The notes beneath the pieces were generated by a model, which worked only from the letters and a program-made list of their open reading frames with translations, made no database searches and was not told the DNA's origin. A stretch of 64,000 nucleotides of DNA. Source: Carposina sasakii (taxonomy: Eukaryota > Arthropoda > Insecta > Lepidoptera > Carposinidae). The position numbers and the translations under genes are program-made. This document shows, one piece after another, positions 12,803-47,821 of the stretch. Position 1 is the first letter of the stretch. Every line of letters starts with the position of its first letter. Where the stretch lies: contig CP053157.1 of NCBI GenBank assembly GCA_014607495.2, positions 9,734,001-9,798,000 on the forward strand, given 5' to 3'.

Positions 12803-12907
12803 CTGAGGGGTAAGCACGAAACTCTCGATAGTCCGTAACGCTAGCGTCAAACTGTCAATTCCCATAGATTTTACGCCGCGTAAAATAGTTCGTGCTTACC
12901 CCACTGG
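12803..12907. mobile_element. Short MITE
   Basis: Terminal inverted repeats GGGGTAAGCACGAA at the left and TTCGTGCTTACCCC at the right enclose about 105 bp without coding potential. Confidence 0.7.
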
Positions 12908-13917
12908 TCTCTTAAATCAACGGAGAACCAAGTAATGCTTAAGTATCTACTACTTTCTTTGAAAATATTTTATGCGGCCCGATTTAGTCAGACATAATAT
13001 TTTATTGTGTAGTCTAGTTTGTGGGAACTATTAACATCTTTGGTTCAGATTATTTCCGTTGTGATGGCAAATGCAGATGCCAGATGATACAATGTTGCTA
13101 GAATTAAATATTTAATATTGTAGTTGCGTTCAAAGTAAACAAATAAACCGGTTAAAAAAAAAATCTCATTACTAATCGACTTCAAGTCTATCATAATTCA
13201 TAATGGTTTGACTATTTGCGAATTAACTTTTGACGCTAAACATTTAATCTTGCAGACAATAAGATTGCATTCTTCCTCAATATTGTGGAAGCACTTTTCT
13301 ATTTCCGCATGTCATCGTTTGACAGCAAATAAACCGGTAAGTTTAGTAAGCACTGTACATCATTACGGTGAATGTGAAGGAATGATTAAAATGGTGCATT
13401 CGTCGATCAAACCGGGCCACACATCCGAAGTCAGAAATTAAATTATCATCCACCATTTTGTTTATTTTTCGCGAATATAACTGTCTATTACCCGGATACT
13501 TTAGTGATATTTTGTCTTCACCAGATATTGAGGCAGTGAATAGATCCTGGCAATGATTATATGACTAGGAATGTGCTATTAGCGTACCTGTCTGTTCTCG
13601 GATCCTTCTGTGGAAATCTGCAGACATCGGCCGCGCCGCTAGTAAACATTCCTCTAAAATTAACATCTTGTCGTCCAAGAAAAATAAAACCTCTGGTGCC
13701 CAAAGTGTCCGAATCGATGAACACGGTCCGCTGAAATTTGTACATCGCATTTTTAACAAGTCCAAAGGGAGCAATCCCTTGGCGTTCCAGGTATGTAAAC
13801 GAGTTGTGCCTGGATTCTACTACGTGTTGTTCATGGATTATGTGACACCAAATTGTTATCTTTTAGGAGATTTCAAAGAGTTGTGGGCGAGAGTCCCCCG
13901 TGGCGCGCCCGGCTAAC

Positions 13918-36213
<22,296 letters not shown>

Positions 36214-37832
36214 GCATCGATCCCGCGCCCGGTCCACTTGACGAAAACACCCCGCTGGTCGACCGCGATACCCAACTCGCAACGATCACCCGCATCCAGT
36301 CCGCGTTCTAATGCGCGCCACTACCGATAGATGGCGTTAATTTGTACTACTACACCATTAAAACTACTTAACATTATTTATTGACTAACCTCGTACGCCC
36401 ACGCTATGGTACGATATGTTATACTGTATATCGCTGCAGAACTAAAATACTCGTATTGTGACTTTTAAATTCTAGCGATGTATTAGACAAGTGAGAGGTT
36501 AGCGTCATCTATTACATATGGTTCAAAATAGGTATTCGATTTTTATTTTGTCATGAATTTCATTAGTTGTTAGATATAAATTATGTTATTATAATGTGCG
36601 TCGTGTAATATTTGTATCGCGCGGAAGTATTTTCGTACTAATAAAATATACTAGCCTTATCTACTCATAGAACCCATTTTACACTGCGAACACCATAATG
36701 ATTTGTATAGCTTATTCTGTAGACGACACTGTAGATAGCCAGCTAGATGAATTTATGATAATATGTATCTATGTTCGTTCATCTATCATACTTTTTATTT
36801 CTCTCTGCCACTGTATGTATGTTTTTTCGCTCATGTTTCATTTTTCAAATCATCCTTTTGACGTGCAGAGTTCAAATCTTAAAATGTTCAGCATACTATG
36901 TCCGTGAATGTCTGGAAATATTTTATGTGCCCACAAGTCTATAAATGTTAGAATAACTTGCTAATAATTCAAATATAAATATATATAATCAAATATATAT
37001 AATCATTGTATATTACCCCAATTTTTATGCATGCAAGGATTTTAATAATTGACTACTTAATATAGCTTTAAATGGGCATTGAAATTATTTTTTTTAACGT
37101 TCCTATATTTGACTATAGTGTGTGGGACATTTTCTGTATTAGGACTTGTGCTTGCAGATGAATGCAAAGGACCACATCAGTCGGCTAGGAATCATATTTT
37201 TAATTGCTCTGTCCTTTCTATCAGTCAGAAACGTCAAAGGTTAGAGCTAAAAACACGTAATTTCCAAGTGCTAGAAAAGGATGACAGATGAGGTTCAACT
37301 CTATTTTATTACCAATCTATTTCAGTGGCAGTTGTGTGTCGTTTTGTCTAGCATTTTCAGTGTTGAAATTGTATTGTGCCCCCCCCTGTATTTAGGATTG
37401 TATCTGATTTAAAAATTATTGTCTATTTATTTATTATTATTTATGTTTTAACTGTTTGGTCAAACGATGTACGTTTATAATATATCGATGTGTTTTTATG
37501 ATCACTTTTGAATTTTATCCTTTCTGTAATTCAACTGTTTTCATGCTGTTTATGAAAAAAGTCAATTAACTTATGAGGCTGTGCCAATTTTCCTTTTTAG
37601 GTACATACCGCGTATTGATACATCAGAAAAAACACATTGTTTGACCAATCAGATTAATATGGTGATTCGACAAGATTGAGGCAGTTTTAAAAACAGAATA
37701 GCCTATATTTAGATACGAGGTTTTATTAAACACTAATTTATCATGTTTATAGAATATTTTATACTTATAGTCGAATTTGTCTGTGTTTGCTTACTACGTT
37801 TATGATAAAGTAAATGTGCTTTCACTGTCACC
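36214..37832 (+). other. Usp7 3' UTR and downstream flank
   Basis: The first ~100 bases after the stop are GC-rich like the exons, then AT-rich. No further gene was recognised to 37832. Confidence 0.5.
36640..36645 (+). terminator. Candidate Usp7 poly(A) signal
   Basis: AATAAA 427 bp after the stop codon. Further AT-rich possible signals follow, so the actual cleavage site cannot be fixed from sequence. Confidence 0.4.
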
Positions 37833-38026
37833 TAAAGCCTGCGGGCGCGAAAACAGCGACGGCCCAACGATTTCGTGGCGACGCGATTGCGGAGCGGAGG
37901 CGATGCATACAACATAGATAGTGATTCTCATGAAACGGGCGGAGGCTGAGCGGGGAGATCAAGATACTTGTCATCGCCGCCGCTCCGCTATCGCTCGACC
38001 GTCACTGATTTCGTGTCCGCAGCCTT
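37833..38026. mobile_element. MITE with GC-rich ends
   Basis: Left TAAAGCCTGCGGGCGCGAAA and right the reverse complement of TAAGGCTGCGGACACGAAAT; arms about 30 bp around an internally self-similar GC-rich body. Confidence 0.75.
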
Positions 38027-38809
38027 AGAACTTTACAAATAACATTAATGGAATTGTTGTAATTGGCTCAAGCTACTAGTGTAATGTTCAAAATAAATTG
38101 ATCGTATAAAAGGTTAATAGCCCTCAAACGAGGTGGGCTACTGTAAAAAGCAAGCTATTTTTTATATTCACCACAAATAATTATTATTGAACGGTCGACG
38201 AAAGCTTTATGTAACCGAACTGTGTAGCTTTTATATTGTATTTAAGGCACTTGCAATACTTGTATCCATAGTTTTCTGTCACTCTTGTTGAATAGGCCAT
38301 TAAGGGGCAGTTAGACGCGAGTATTCTCGCTCGCTTTTCCTCGCAAAACTAATAAATTAGGCGACCTAGAATAATGTAGAAGCCGGTGTGCGGTGTTTAA
38401 ATGTAGTTAACCCCCTTTATTGTACGGGAAAGCTTTTTGTGAGAAAGCAGTCTCAGTAACGATGAGGTTTAACGAATCCTTCTTAATAAAATGTTTTTTC
38501 CTCGTTTGATTGAATACTTTAGTTAATACATTAACCGCAGCGTGTACATAGCTAATGCACATACATTGGGAGAACCACAACATCATGTGTTGAATATTGT
38601 TTTCTTTCTTAAATAAAATTAGTGTTTATAATTTTTATATTGCATAAAATTTAATTATGTATAGAAAAAAAAACGGTTTAATTGTTGTCGAATTGCCAAA
38701 TTGAGGTGGGCACTTCTGCTTACGTGATCAATATCGTTGGAGTTTGAAGGTCCGCTGAACCGCTAACTGCTACTGTACATCATTTTATTTGCACATACAT
38801 GGTAGTAAC

Positions 38810-38987
38810 TAAGGGCCTCACCACATATATCGACACGGAATCTGCTAATGTCGACCATGCGGTTCGTGAAGCTAGTTTGTACATTGAAGAAATATTTCGT
38901 ACATTTGGCTCGTGTCACGCGAATGCTTACGTAAGGCATGAACTTTAGATTTATGCTTATCAGAATCTATATGTGGTGAGACCCTTA
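38810..38987. mobile_element. MITE
   Basis: TAAGGGCCTCACCACATAT and ATATGTGGTGAGACCCTTA form the ends of a 178-bp non-coding unit. Confidence 0.8.
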
Positions 38988-40663
38988 TCACATTGTCCCG
39001 GCTATAAAAGCCCTGTCGAAAACATGTATAATGTTACTATTTAATTTTTTACCTGACCTGCCAGACAAATGTTACGTTATTAATAAATGATTATGTCGAA
39101 ATTATGTATATATATGATGTAATAAATTAAGAAAAATACAATAAGTTTTCGTAAAGATGCCTTAGACGTTTTAAGACATTTTTAGTAAGATACCGTTATC
39201 CCCTTTTCTTGTTTACAACGTGTGCCCAGTCCAAAATGTCGCGTGCAGCTTTAGGCGATGATGAATAAATAAATATGTATCAACTTTTTTAACAAGAGTG
39301 TTGGTTGCACAGTTTTCATTAACATGGTTTGAGGTATTTCAAGAGAAACTTAGAAACATAATGGCTTAGAAATACGACGCCGAAAATATGGCAAATAGGA
39401 TTATAGTGTCTATAGTTGATATCATACGGAACCATCTTGTAGGGAACGCAACCCGGAATGGAAACTGTATACATCTGCTGCAAACATGGATGCTGTTCCA
39501 TTGTTTGTAATGTTGAATTTGAATTGAATGTTTCACTGAATATAATCCTATATTTGTTTAATTTGGTTTGATTTTGTACAACAATGCAACACCTTTCCTT
39601 CTACTGATTAAGTTCTTGTACCTACGAGATTTAACATAACCGCATGCCTTTGATTCTATCATTATATTCAGCTAAAGAACGAATCCAGCGTAAAGTTATT
39701 ATTGCCTTTACAGTGCATCTACAATGTTTCGGTAGCTAATTTTGACTGGAATATAATAGTACAATTTAGACTTACTGGACTATGAAATAATGGACCAACG
39801 CTTTGGCACATTAAGCACAAGTCGCAAAATGTCCAACTGCCAATTCGCTATTATTGGACCAAATCGCATTTCGTTACATTGCAACCTGTAGGTAGGTACC
39901 TCCTTTTGTTATAATACAACTATAATCTATCGAACGGTTCCCTCGCGTATGGTCAAATTCGCAGACGGTCAAGTAACTGAAAAATCGTCAAAATTGCATT
40001 CGGTCAAAATAGCGATTGGTCCATATTGCAAATGGTCATATTTGCATATTTTTTTTTATCGCAAACAGTTAAATCGCAAACGGTCAAATTTGAAAACAGT
40101 CAAGATCGCAATTGGTCGAATATTTTACTTCACATGTAGCTCTAAGAATGTATGCATTACTATCCAAATTATAGGGGCCTTATTCCAAAACGACGACTAA
40201 AGATAGTACCAGGTTTATAGCTTAATACCATGGTTTATAAGGAAACGTCATTCCAAAACGCAGTTTTGCGCTAGTTCGAGTAAAGAAGGGCTTTAGAAAT
40301 AACTAAACTTCTATCACTTTGTCTGCTTAATTAATTAGGTTAGGTTATGTTAGATCTGTTAAAATAATAACGAGAAAAAAGAATTTTTGTTAAACTAACT
40401 AACTAAACTAAAGACGACCACGACGACGATATTTTCTAAATGTCTTCTAAGCTCGTCTTTTACATACATTACCGGCTGCGAATTCGGTATTGTATAGGTA
40501 TAATAGGTACCTAGGCAAAGTATAAATGAAATAATATTTCATACGTTACCTACACGTTTAAGGTTATTTTATACATTGCCCAGTTATTGTATACAATACC
40601 AGATTGCCGATACCTACTTATGTTTTGTTATCAATTAAATTATACATAGTGTTTTTTGTCATG

Positions 40664-42326
40664 AACGTTCCCGAATACTACGGAATCTTCCCAACTAGCA
40701 CATAAGTGAATTTTGCAACTTATTTTAAACAAGCTAGAAATAAGTATTATATCAGTGTCAGGTAAAACTTCCAGCTGAAAATACATCTCAAAGTTTTATA
40801 TAAGTTCTTTCTATCACCCGTAGTTGCTTATGAAAGTTTTAGTTATCCATTATATTTCTTAGGGTGGCATAACTCGATCGAGGTCGAAATTCCTACTTAT
40901 AGCAGCATAGAGGCTTTATTTGTTACTAATATAGTACTAATTAAAGTAAACAGGGTTTAAAAATCACTTTTAAGACACCTTTAGATATTAGTAATAACAT
41001 TCTCCGATTTAGCACTTGTAGTTCGAAATGGGTAGTATATTGAAGTATTATATAACATGTAGCAACAAAACGGACCATACTATAGCCTTTTTGGAACATA
41101 CAATTATTGTAACCCTAACTTCTAATTTACATTGTTATGCCACTCCAATGCATAAATAAGTTTGAATCGGGGGGCACTGGGAAGTTATGTACATCGGTTT
41201 CAAACTAAAAGTTCTAAAAATACTTGTGCGCTATATCATGTACCGATTTTTCACTCAAAGGTGGCGAATGGCTGATTTTAAGCACTCTCACCTCTAAATA
41301 GGTAAATTTAAGAACTTTTATGAGTCTTACTTCATCGCCATGTTTTAAAGATGGAGTTCTTAAAAGTGGTCTTTATTCATTACAATTTTATTACATTAAA
41401 GCAATATCACGGAGTTTTTGGTTTTTGTAGTTGCAACTGATGTAATTTGACAATATAATTAGTCTGCCATTATTAAACTTCGCTTTTTAAATAGTTTGTA
41501 AAAAGTTGGGTTATAAGTTTTGTTAGCTTTCATATTATTTTTCAACTAAACTTATGCAAATCGAAGACGCACAAAAATCTATAAAGAAATAACAATAGTT
41601 TTACAGTAAAAAAACATTCGCAAGGGTTTTGAGCTACAATTAAATATGAAAGAAGACTATATGATAATACAACACCGCAAAATGAATTTTTGCGTCGTCA
41701 ATATTAAAATGTAGAACGTTTAGTCAAAAACAGAATACGGTCGCTTAAAATCACTTACCAAGAATGAACTGAACGAACATCATTCAATTATTTGTTCGCT
41801 AGAGACAATTTGCACCCCGTGTTCTAATTATCACCCATAGTGATCCTAAGAACCTCTATCGAACCCATTAGGAATCAAAAATAGGTTGCAATTTTTCTCC
41901 AGTTGGTTCTATTTGAGTTGTTTATGGGTTATTGGAGAATCCATATACCACTTGATCATAGCCGCTATTTTCACCTAAGATTTTTAATGTATATTAAAAT
42001 GTTTGTTACTTGGGTTCTCATAATTACCATAATTTTTCTCCATGGAAGAATGCCCGGGAAGTGTCTGGTTCCTAATATTAGGGTCCAAAGTTGAGTAAAT
42101 AGACTGTGTTTTCCTGCAAAAATGCACATAGACGCGCGTAGCAAGATTTTTCACGAGAAATAATTAATATCTGTCTATAAAAAAACTAAAAAACACTGGA
42201 GACTATAAATTTCGCCCGATCAAGTAATAATTAAAAAAAAAAATTAAGTACATCGTTTCCCAGCATTTTTTTTGCATAAACATACTGTATTTGATGTATA
42301 GAGTAGGTACGTACGTACCCTTTTGT
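40664..42326 (-). mobile_element. Repeat family B copy split by an insertion
   Basis: 40664-40688 and 42017-42326 are the two parts of one reversed family B copy, in the same order as in 63115-63473. The 1.33-kb insertion separates them near the GGAATCTTC / TTCTCAT junction. Confidence 0.75.
40688..42016. mobile_element. Nested TIR-type insertion
   Basis: About 1.33 kb with ends CCCAACTAGCA / TGTTACTTGGG, similar to the ends at 9208-10427, and a TTC at both edges that may be a 3-bp target duplication. No coding region was seen inside. The exact boundary could be off by a few bases. Confidence 0.6.
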
Positions 42327-42633
42327 ACGTACCTGCGATTTTTATGAATTTGACCGTTTGCTAATTTGACCATACGCGACGGAACGACCAAATACTATGT
42401 CAATGTAAATGTTTCGTTGCACTGAAGAATCCGAAAAAAAAGTATGTATTTTATTAGAGTACCTAGTAGGTTAGGCCTATACCTACATTTCAGTTGATAA
42501 AAAAGCTAGAAAAAAGCCGAGGTGACAAAAGCAAGTAGACTAAGAGCATATGCTCTTTGTCTACTTGCTTTGGTCACCTCGGCTTCCTTCGTTCTGTTAG
42601 CCCCTCCCCATCGATTTCTAAATCGATGCCCCT

Positions 42634-42945
42634 CCCACACTAGCGTCTTCTGAGCGTCTTTTCAACGTCGGCGTCGGGCGAGCGTCAGCGCGGCGGCGTC
42701 GACGCTGAGTAGGAGCCGAACGCTGTAATTACGCTACGTGAGCGTTGCGTCGACTGAACGCCAGCGCCGCGTTTTCTGCCATATAATAAAACGACGCGAC
42801 GTTTGCGCTGCGTAATTAGTAATTACAGCGTTCTGTGCGTTCGGCTTCAACTCAGCGCCGACGTCTTGTTGACGTTGCGTCGACGCCGCGCTGACGCTGG
42901 CTCGACGCCGACGCTCAAAAGACGCTCAGAAGATGCTAGTGTGGG
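42634..42945. mobile_element. GC-rich foldback MITE with long arms
   Basis: CCCACACTAGCGTCTTCTGA starts the left arm; the right arm is its reverse complement, and pairing with some gaps runs for over 100 bp on each side through CGTCGACGCNGCGCTGACG-like words. It is much richer in G+C than its surroundings. Confidence 0.85.
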
Positions 42946-43525
42946 GGTCTCTTATACATTAAGCTTTGGTAATTTATATATCCAAATGCCTATACAAAGT
43001 CGTTTACCGCGAGTGCGTGCTTATATCTGTTACTTATTATTAAAAGATACATAGGTCATCTTCACGATCATGTTCACATACGTAGTGGCGAGGAACCAGC
43101 TGTATATACCTACGCAAAGTACCTATCTATCTACATAATCTATCTACATACCACACGGGGTGCTTTAGTCTATATGCCTGCATACCTAGTCTAGTTGGAG
43201 TATGCACTTAGGGGCTTAGTGGCACAGTCTATCAGTGTCGAACACGCGGCGAGAATGCGACCAAACGGCCTGAATAGTGCGTCGTTAGGGGTAATCTCAT
43301 TCGCTTCCCTTTGGCACAATTCGGCCCGCTTTCGGCATTCGGCCCCAGTTCCCCAGTGCGGCAATGCCAGCTAGGAATTTGTATGTAAATCTGAAATGCC
43401 ATTATCAGCTATCAGCTGTTTTCGATCAATAGCAATACCTACAGCAAGTTTAACAACCATGTGAAGTCACCGTGTAATTATTAATTTTTCACCTTCGAAT
43501 TGCAATTTCGGAGTGTCGCGACTCG

Positions 43526-44857
43526 ATGGGCGCTGAAGGAAGTATTTCGGTTTTCTGCTATCTACATGGGATCATTTATGTTACGGCTTTATTTAACCAC
43601 GAACTATCAAATGGTCGCCTTTTCAAAGATGTTGGAATAAAAGGCAGGTAATGTTTTTTGGATTACTGGACATTAAAGGGTTGTGTTTGTATGATGGAAA
43701 CTATGCGACGATCCTATGCTGTTGACATTATCTGTGTAGATTGATATTTGTTTTCGATTTATACAGGATGTTACAAAATAGGCAATGTTAAGACAAATGC
43801 TATTATAAATATCCTAGTATACAAAACCTATCTACAGAAGTATTAGGTACTCATTAGTGAGCTATATGTAGGTTTAGGTTCTCTACAGGTGGAAATACTG
43901 TTCTTACAATAATTGTTTTATTAGTTAGGTACCTATGTTGGCACAAAATAAGGCTGGTTTAGAAAACTAAATCATTAATAAAATGGTTCATTCTTTCTCT
44001 TATTATAAGTATCTTAATCTACATAAATGGTCTTGGAGCAGAAGCTATGGCCTGGTTTCTCTTTGCGAGTGATTGCCTGTGATTGCAATCATAAGTCCTC
44101 AGATTCGAAGGTCAATGGGGGTGTAGGCCTGGCCCGGTGACTATATAGAACACCAGTTATGTGAGAACTTTTGAATAGTAACGCCTTCATTCAATATAAG
44201 AATTCTTTCCCTTACCTATTTATTACCTTACCCTAATATTAAAATGTTTTACTAATTTAAGTGTCGAGTGAAATAACGCCCGGTTACAAATATCGACCAA
44301 TCTACTGCTACTTCCAGCCAATGAGGGGATTCGAACACTATGAATGTTCCGCCGAGGAGGCTCTCAGGTAAGTTGTAAACGAATAACTTGATGGAGACAG
44401 GAATAAGCCCACTTGCAGCAAAATGGTTTTCTCAATCATTATAGTACAATTCGTTTGCTGGAAGAAATCTATCTTAGCGATAAGCACGTTTTTCTTCTAA
44501 TATTTTCCTATGTGTTAGATAGGTAAGTATGTATAGGTAGACTATCAATATCTGTAAAGTTAAATGATGATGATTCTATAGTGTCATACATCATTCTATG
44601 GTCCAGCGTGCAGCGAGGTATTGCGACTACTCGTACTATAACTGCTTTAACGCCTAAAGTAACTAAACTCGCCTATTTCTAATTTTTTCAGATTCTATTA
44701 CGATGTAGACAGCCAGGAATGTAGAATGTTCATATACCAAGGCTGCGGAGGTAATATGAACAGATTTGATTCCACAGCGAAGTGTCGGCAGGTCTGCGGC
44801 GATGAGTATAGTGTAGAATCGGATTCCGAATCGGATGAAAAAAAGCACAATTCTTAG
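43526..44857 (+). CDS. Secreted single-domain Kunitz/BPTI inhibitor
   Basis: Likely a small extracellular serine-protease inhibitor. Exons 43526-43647, 44269-44367 and 44692-44857 join in phase to about 128 residues. The first exon encodes a hydrophobic leader (SISVFCYLHGIIYVTALF) that can act as a signal peptide. The Kunitz domain is split at the usual place between the second and third half: YCYFQPMRGFEHYEC then RFYYDVDSQECRMFIYQGCG and CRQVCG, giving all six cysteines. The loop after the second Cys is one residue longer than in BPTI and the P1 position is Ser, so trypsin inhibition is not expected. A short acidic Ser/Asp/Glu tail ends the protein. The acceptor at 44268 was chosen because it keeps phase with exon 1. 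Confidence 0.8.
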
Positions 44858-46061
44858 GCCATTCTGTTTGAGTCCGTAAAACAAATTAAAATAATATAAT
44901 TTATTGATAAAATTCATATGTTTTTATTATCGGGCGTATAACCGCGTGTACTGAGGGTGAAAGAGATAGCCAGGCAATTGATATACTGACTTCAGACCAT
45001 GATTCTGATTTGAAAACAAACCTAAAAATTTTTGCAGGAAAGTTCTTAGATACAAAAATGCTGTTTGCGGTAATATCAAAGGTCCAAATAATACATTGTA
45101 GTAGCTTCGTAGTTCGTAGTAGTGCTACGGACTACGAAGAGAATCTGCAAAGGAATGAGTTTTAAGATATGAACTTTACTATAAATAAAGCTAGTCAAAG
45201 GTCCAAGTTATTTAATCATAACATTTTTTATACCCATTAAGGAAATTCATGGCCCTTGCTTTAAGTAATCAATTACTAGTATCATAAGTAGTAGGTAACA
45301 CGAGAGTTCTGTGTCCTGTCGGTTTCGTATAGGGAATATGCGTCTGACAGGAAAACAGATTTTTAAATATATTTTTCCAGTATTATTCGAAAGATATTAC
45401 AAATACAAACCGAATAGTGCAAAAATAACATCAATCGTTTAGTTAATAAATACCAAAGTTACAGGTGTTTAAAAATTTAAAAAATTTAAAGAAAAAAAAT
45501 TACAACTTAAAAGGAGTAAAACATACAATTTTACCCATATTTTGAATTATCTCATTAATTTAATAAATACTTTATTAATATCTATACCTATTAATAAACA
45601 ATTTTTATTGACAACTATACACAAAAATGTTATATTACGTTTATAGAATCATATTGCATTTTTTCCAATACTAATTTGAGACTGTTGTGTACTATGACGT
45701 CAAAGTCTGTGCCATTTAGTATGGAGCAAACGGAGCGTTTCAAAAAAATTTTGCTGGCTCATATTTTTGAATAGCTGTAAATCCAAAACGGTTACCTAAA
45801 CTTAGATACTCGTATGCCGTTCCAAGGCATTCATTTTTCTCGTGGAATCTAAAAATGAAATAAAAAAAAATCATGCATATACCCTATTGCGACTGTAAGA
45901 ACACACTCACATTGGCGTTAGTTTTTTTTATCATGTTATGCATGAAAATATAGGTAAAAAGAAATACTTACTTACCTATCTGCGTCAAATTTTAATTGCA
46001 CCACGCTTACCTACTAAATTAAGCAAATGCGAACATATAATCAATTTTTTCGGTTTCATAG
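44858..46061. other. Intergenic/intronic stretch in the Kunitz cluster
   Basis: No leader exon was recognised here. It holds repeat family C (45330-45896) and, at 44950-45045, a segment similar to 56342-56432. Confidence 0.5.
45330..45896 (-). mobile_element. Repeat family C, copy with both ends
   Basis: Terminal repeats TAGGGAATATGCGT and ATGCATATACCCTA enclose about 565 bp, reversed relative to 17337-17850. No ORF. Confidence 0.75.
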
Positions 46062-47431
46062 AAGTTATAGTACGATAACTATACACGACGAATTTATTCC
46101 ACCGTTACTATGTACACTTGATCGAGATAAAGGTTTATGCAAGCGGACTCGCCATCGTCACGCAAGCCGTCTAAGGTAAATACACATTCCTATGAGAGGT
46201 TGTTACCAACAGACTTATTTATACATTGCGAAGGTGTAAAGTGCACGTGCGAAGTGTGAAATAAAATCAACATAATTAACAGCGTAATACGCGCTTGTGC
46301 TGTTACGGGGCTTCACTAGAATAGGTACATCAGCTGCATCTCCTTCCATGCATGTCGTAAGAGTCGACTAAGCAGTTTGGGCATTACCTCAGACGAGATC
46401 ATCTGGTCACTCATCATTTACACCTGTCCTTGCTATGTTAAACGTAACTGTGGGATCCCTTTTATGATACTGCATTTCTGCTAACCCCATTTAGGGGACC
46501 CAACAGTGTGTAGGTAAAAGCGTACTTCGTACCTGCACTGAACATTTGAACGAGCACTTTGTAATGTGTGAACAAGGATTAAGTAATAAGGTGACAGAAG
46601 GGATCGTCGTCACTTTAAAAAAACCTGTTTTTCCATGTGTAGATGCAGGGTTTCACTAGAATGATGATGATCTCCGACTGTATTTCGGTCAAGGCGACCA
46701 ATCTCTACGGAGATTGGCCAGGTACGCAGGAGATATTATAGTGCACAAGTGTGTGCGCAAACACAGATGCACTCTCTATTCCGTTACTCTCATAGTCCGA
46801 TGGGACGGAATGCCGACAAGACCGGAGATCAGGCGCAGGACCAACGGTTTTTCGTGCTTTCCGAGGCACGAGCTAAGTGACAATTTTGCAACATTAAAAT
46901 CTGTACCTACATGAAATAAATTCATTAATATTAATATTCCCTAGAATATTTCAGCTGCATTCCCTTTCCCTGACCTTTTACATCTAGCCTTGATGCCAAA
47001 CGTCACTAAAGGGTCTCCATAAAGCTCCCCAATTTTTTAAAATACAGCATAAATATTACGTTTGAACCTAATCCTCGGAATATGACTGGCCAAAAAGCGA
47101 TGAATCCAACCTAAATCTTGCCTGGATTCTGTCAGATTTTTAAGGGGAAGTGAAGAGTAACGACTTCTCTAATATGTACCTAACTGATAAGTTAATTAGT
47201 TTTATTACTTAGTGGCTTAGTTTACTTGGACTACAAAGAAGGTCAAGGAATACTTCCAAGCTGTCTCGCTCGTGTATTAAATTCAATACCTCTATCAATT
47301 CCAGATATTACTATGATTTAAAGTCAAAATCATGTAAACTATTCATATACACAGGATGTCACGGAAATAAAAATAGATTCTACACAAAAGACGAATGCAA
47401 TGTAATCTGTACCGGCGCAAAATGGTGGTAA
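46062..47431 (+). CDS. Kunitz domain in two exons, leader exon not identified
   Basis: Exon 46062-46175 (CTLDRDKGLCKRTR: first and second Cys with the canonical eight-residue spacing) ends in a GTAAAT donor; exon 47305-47431 starts RYYYDLKSKSC and ends with TAA after CTGAKWW. All six cysteines are present. The P1 residue is Lys, consistent with trypsin-like targets, unlike its neighbours. The loop between the second Cys and the YYYD block is about six residues longer than normal because of an Arg/His-rich insert. The first exon needs a phase-2 donor upstream; the leader exon 43526-43647 of the preceding gene ends in that phase. It may therefore be an alternative 3' module of that gene, a separate gene with an unseen leader, or a decaying duplicate. 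Confidence 0.6.
46670..46925 (-). mobile_element. SINE body without tRNA head
   Basis: Reverse complement of the 15497-15838 body, from CTCCGACTGTATTTCGGTCA to TACATGAAATAAATTCA. It lies in the intron between the two Kunitz exons above. Confidence 0.75.
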
Positions 47432-47821
47432 CCCGAATATGTTTTCGTAAGATTATATATTTTTCTATCTAATAAAGTAGGTATATAACGATTTTCTCCT
47501 TCTTTCTTTCTATCATATTATTAATTTATCCAAATTTAGATCGTCCGACTTCAACGTTGTGCTAGCCAGTACATCTTCTGCCCTGTAGATATTACTTATA
47601 TCTAATTTGTGTCGTAAACGTTCAAATCAATCCATATTTTTAGGACACATCACGGCTTTCACCCGGGACTATGTAAAGCATTAGACTAGGTAGGTATATA
47701 ATGTTCGCCTCCAAATAAATCGCTTTTTCTATTTCAATATGTTTTATTAGTGTAATATAAAACATTTTATTCATCGCAGTATTTTGTTTTATTTTCCTGT
47801 AGTAATGCCTATACATTTGCA

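Larger units (their letters stand above)
39937..42385. mobile_element. Outer element of a three-level transposon nest
   Basis: The ends are inverted copies of a GTTCC(C/G)TCGCGTATGGTCAAATT block: plus at about 39937, minus at about 42385. Next to the left end is an array of GCAAACGGTCAAAT-like words in varied form (to about 40130). A family B copy has inserted inside, and that copy in turn carries another insertion. Confidence 0.6.

Noticed and set aside
39945..40130. CRISPR-like array
   Set aside because: The words are short, degenerate and without regular spacers, and the genome is an insect's.
47226..47304. First half of the Kunitz domain that ends at 47431, lying just upstream
   Set aside because: A CLARVL-like stretch looked promising, but there is no in-phase intron and the first Cys is absent; exon 46062-46175 fits the phase and cysteine spacing.
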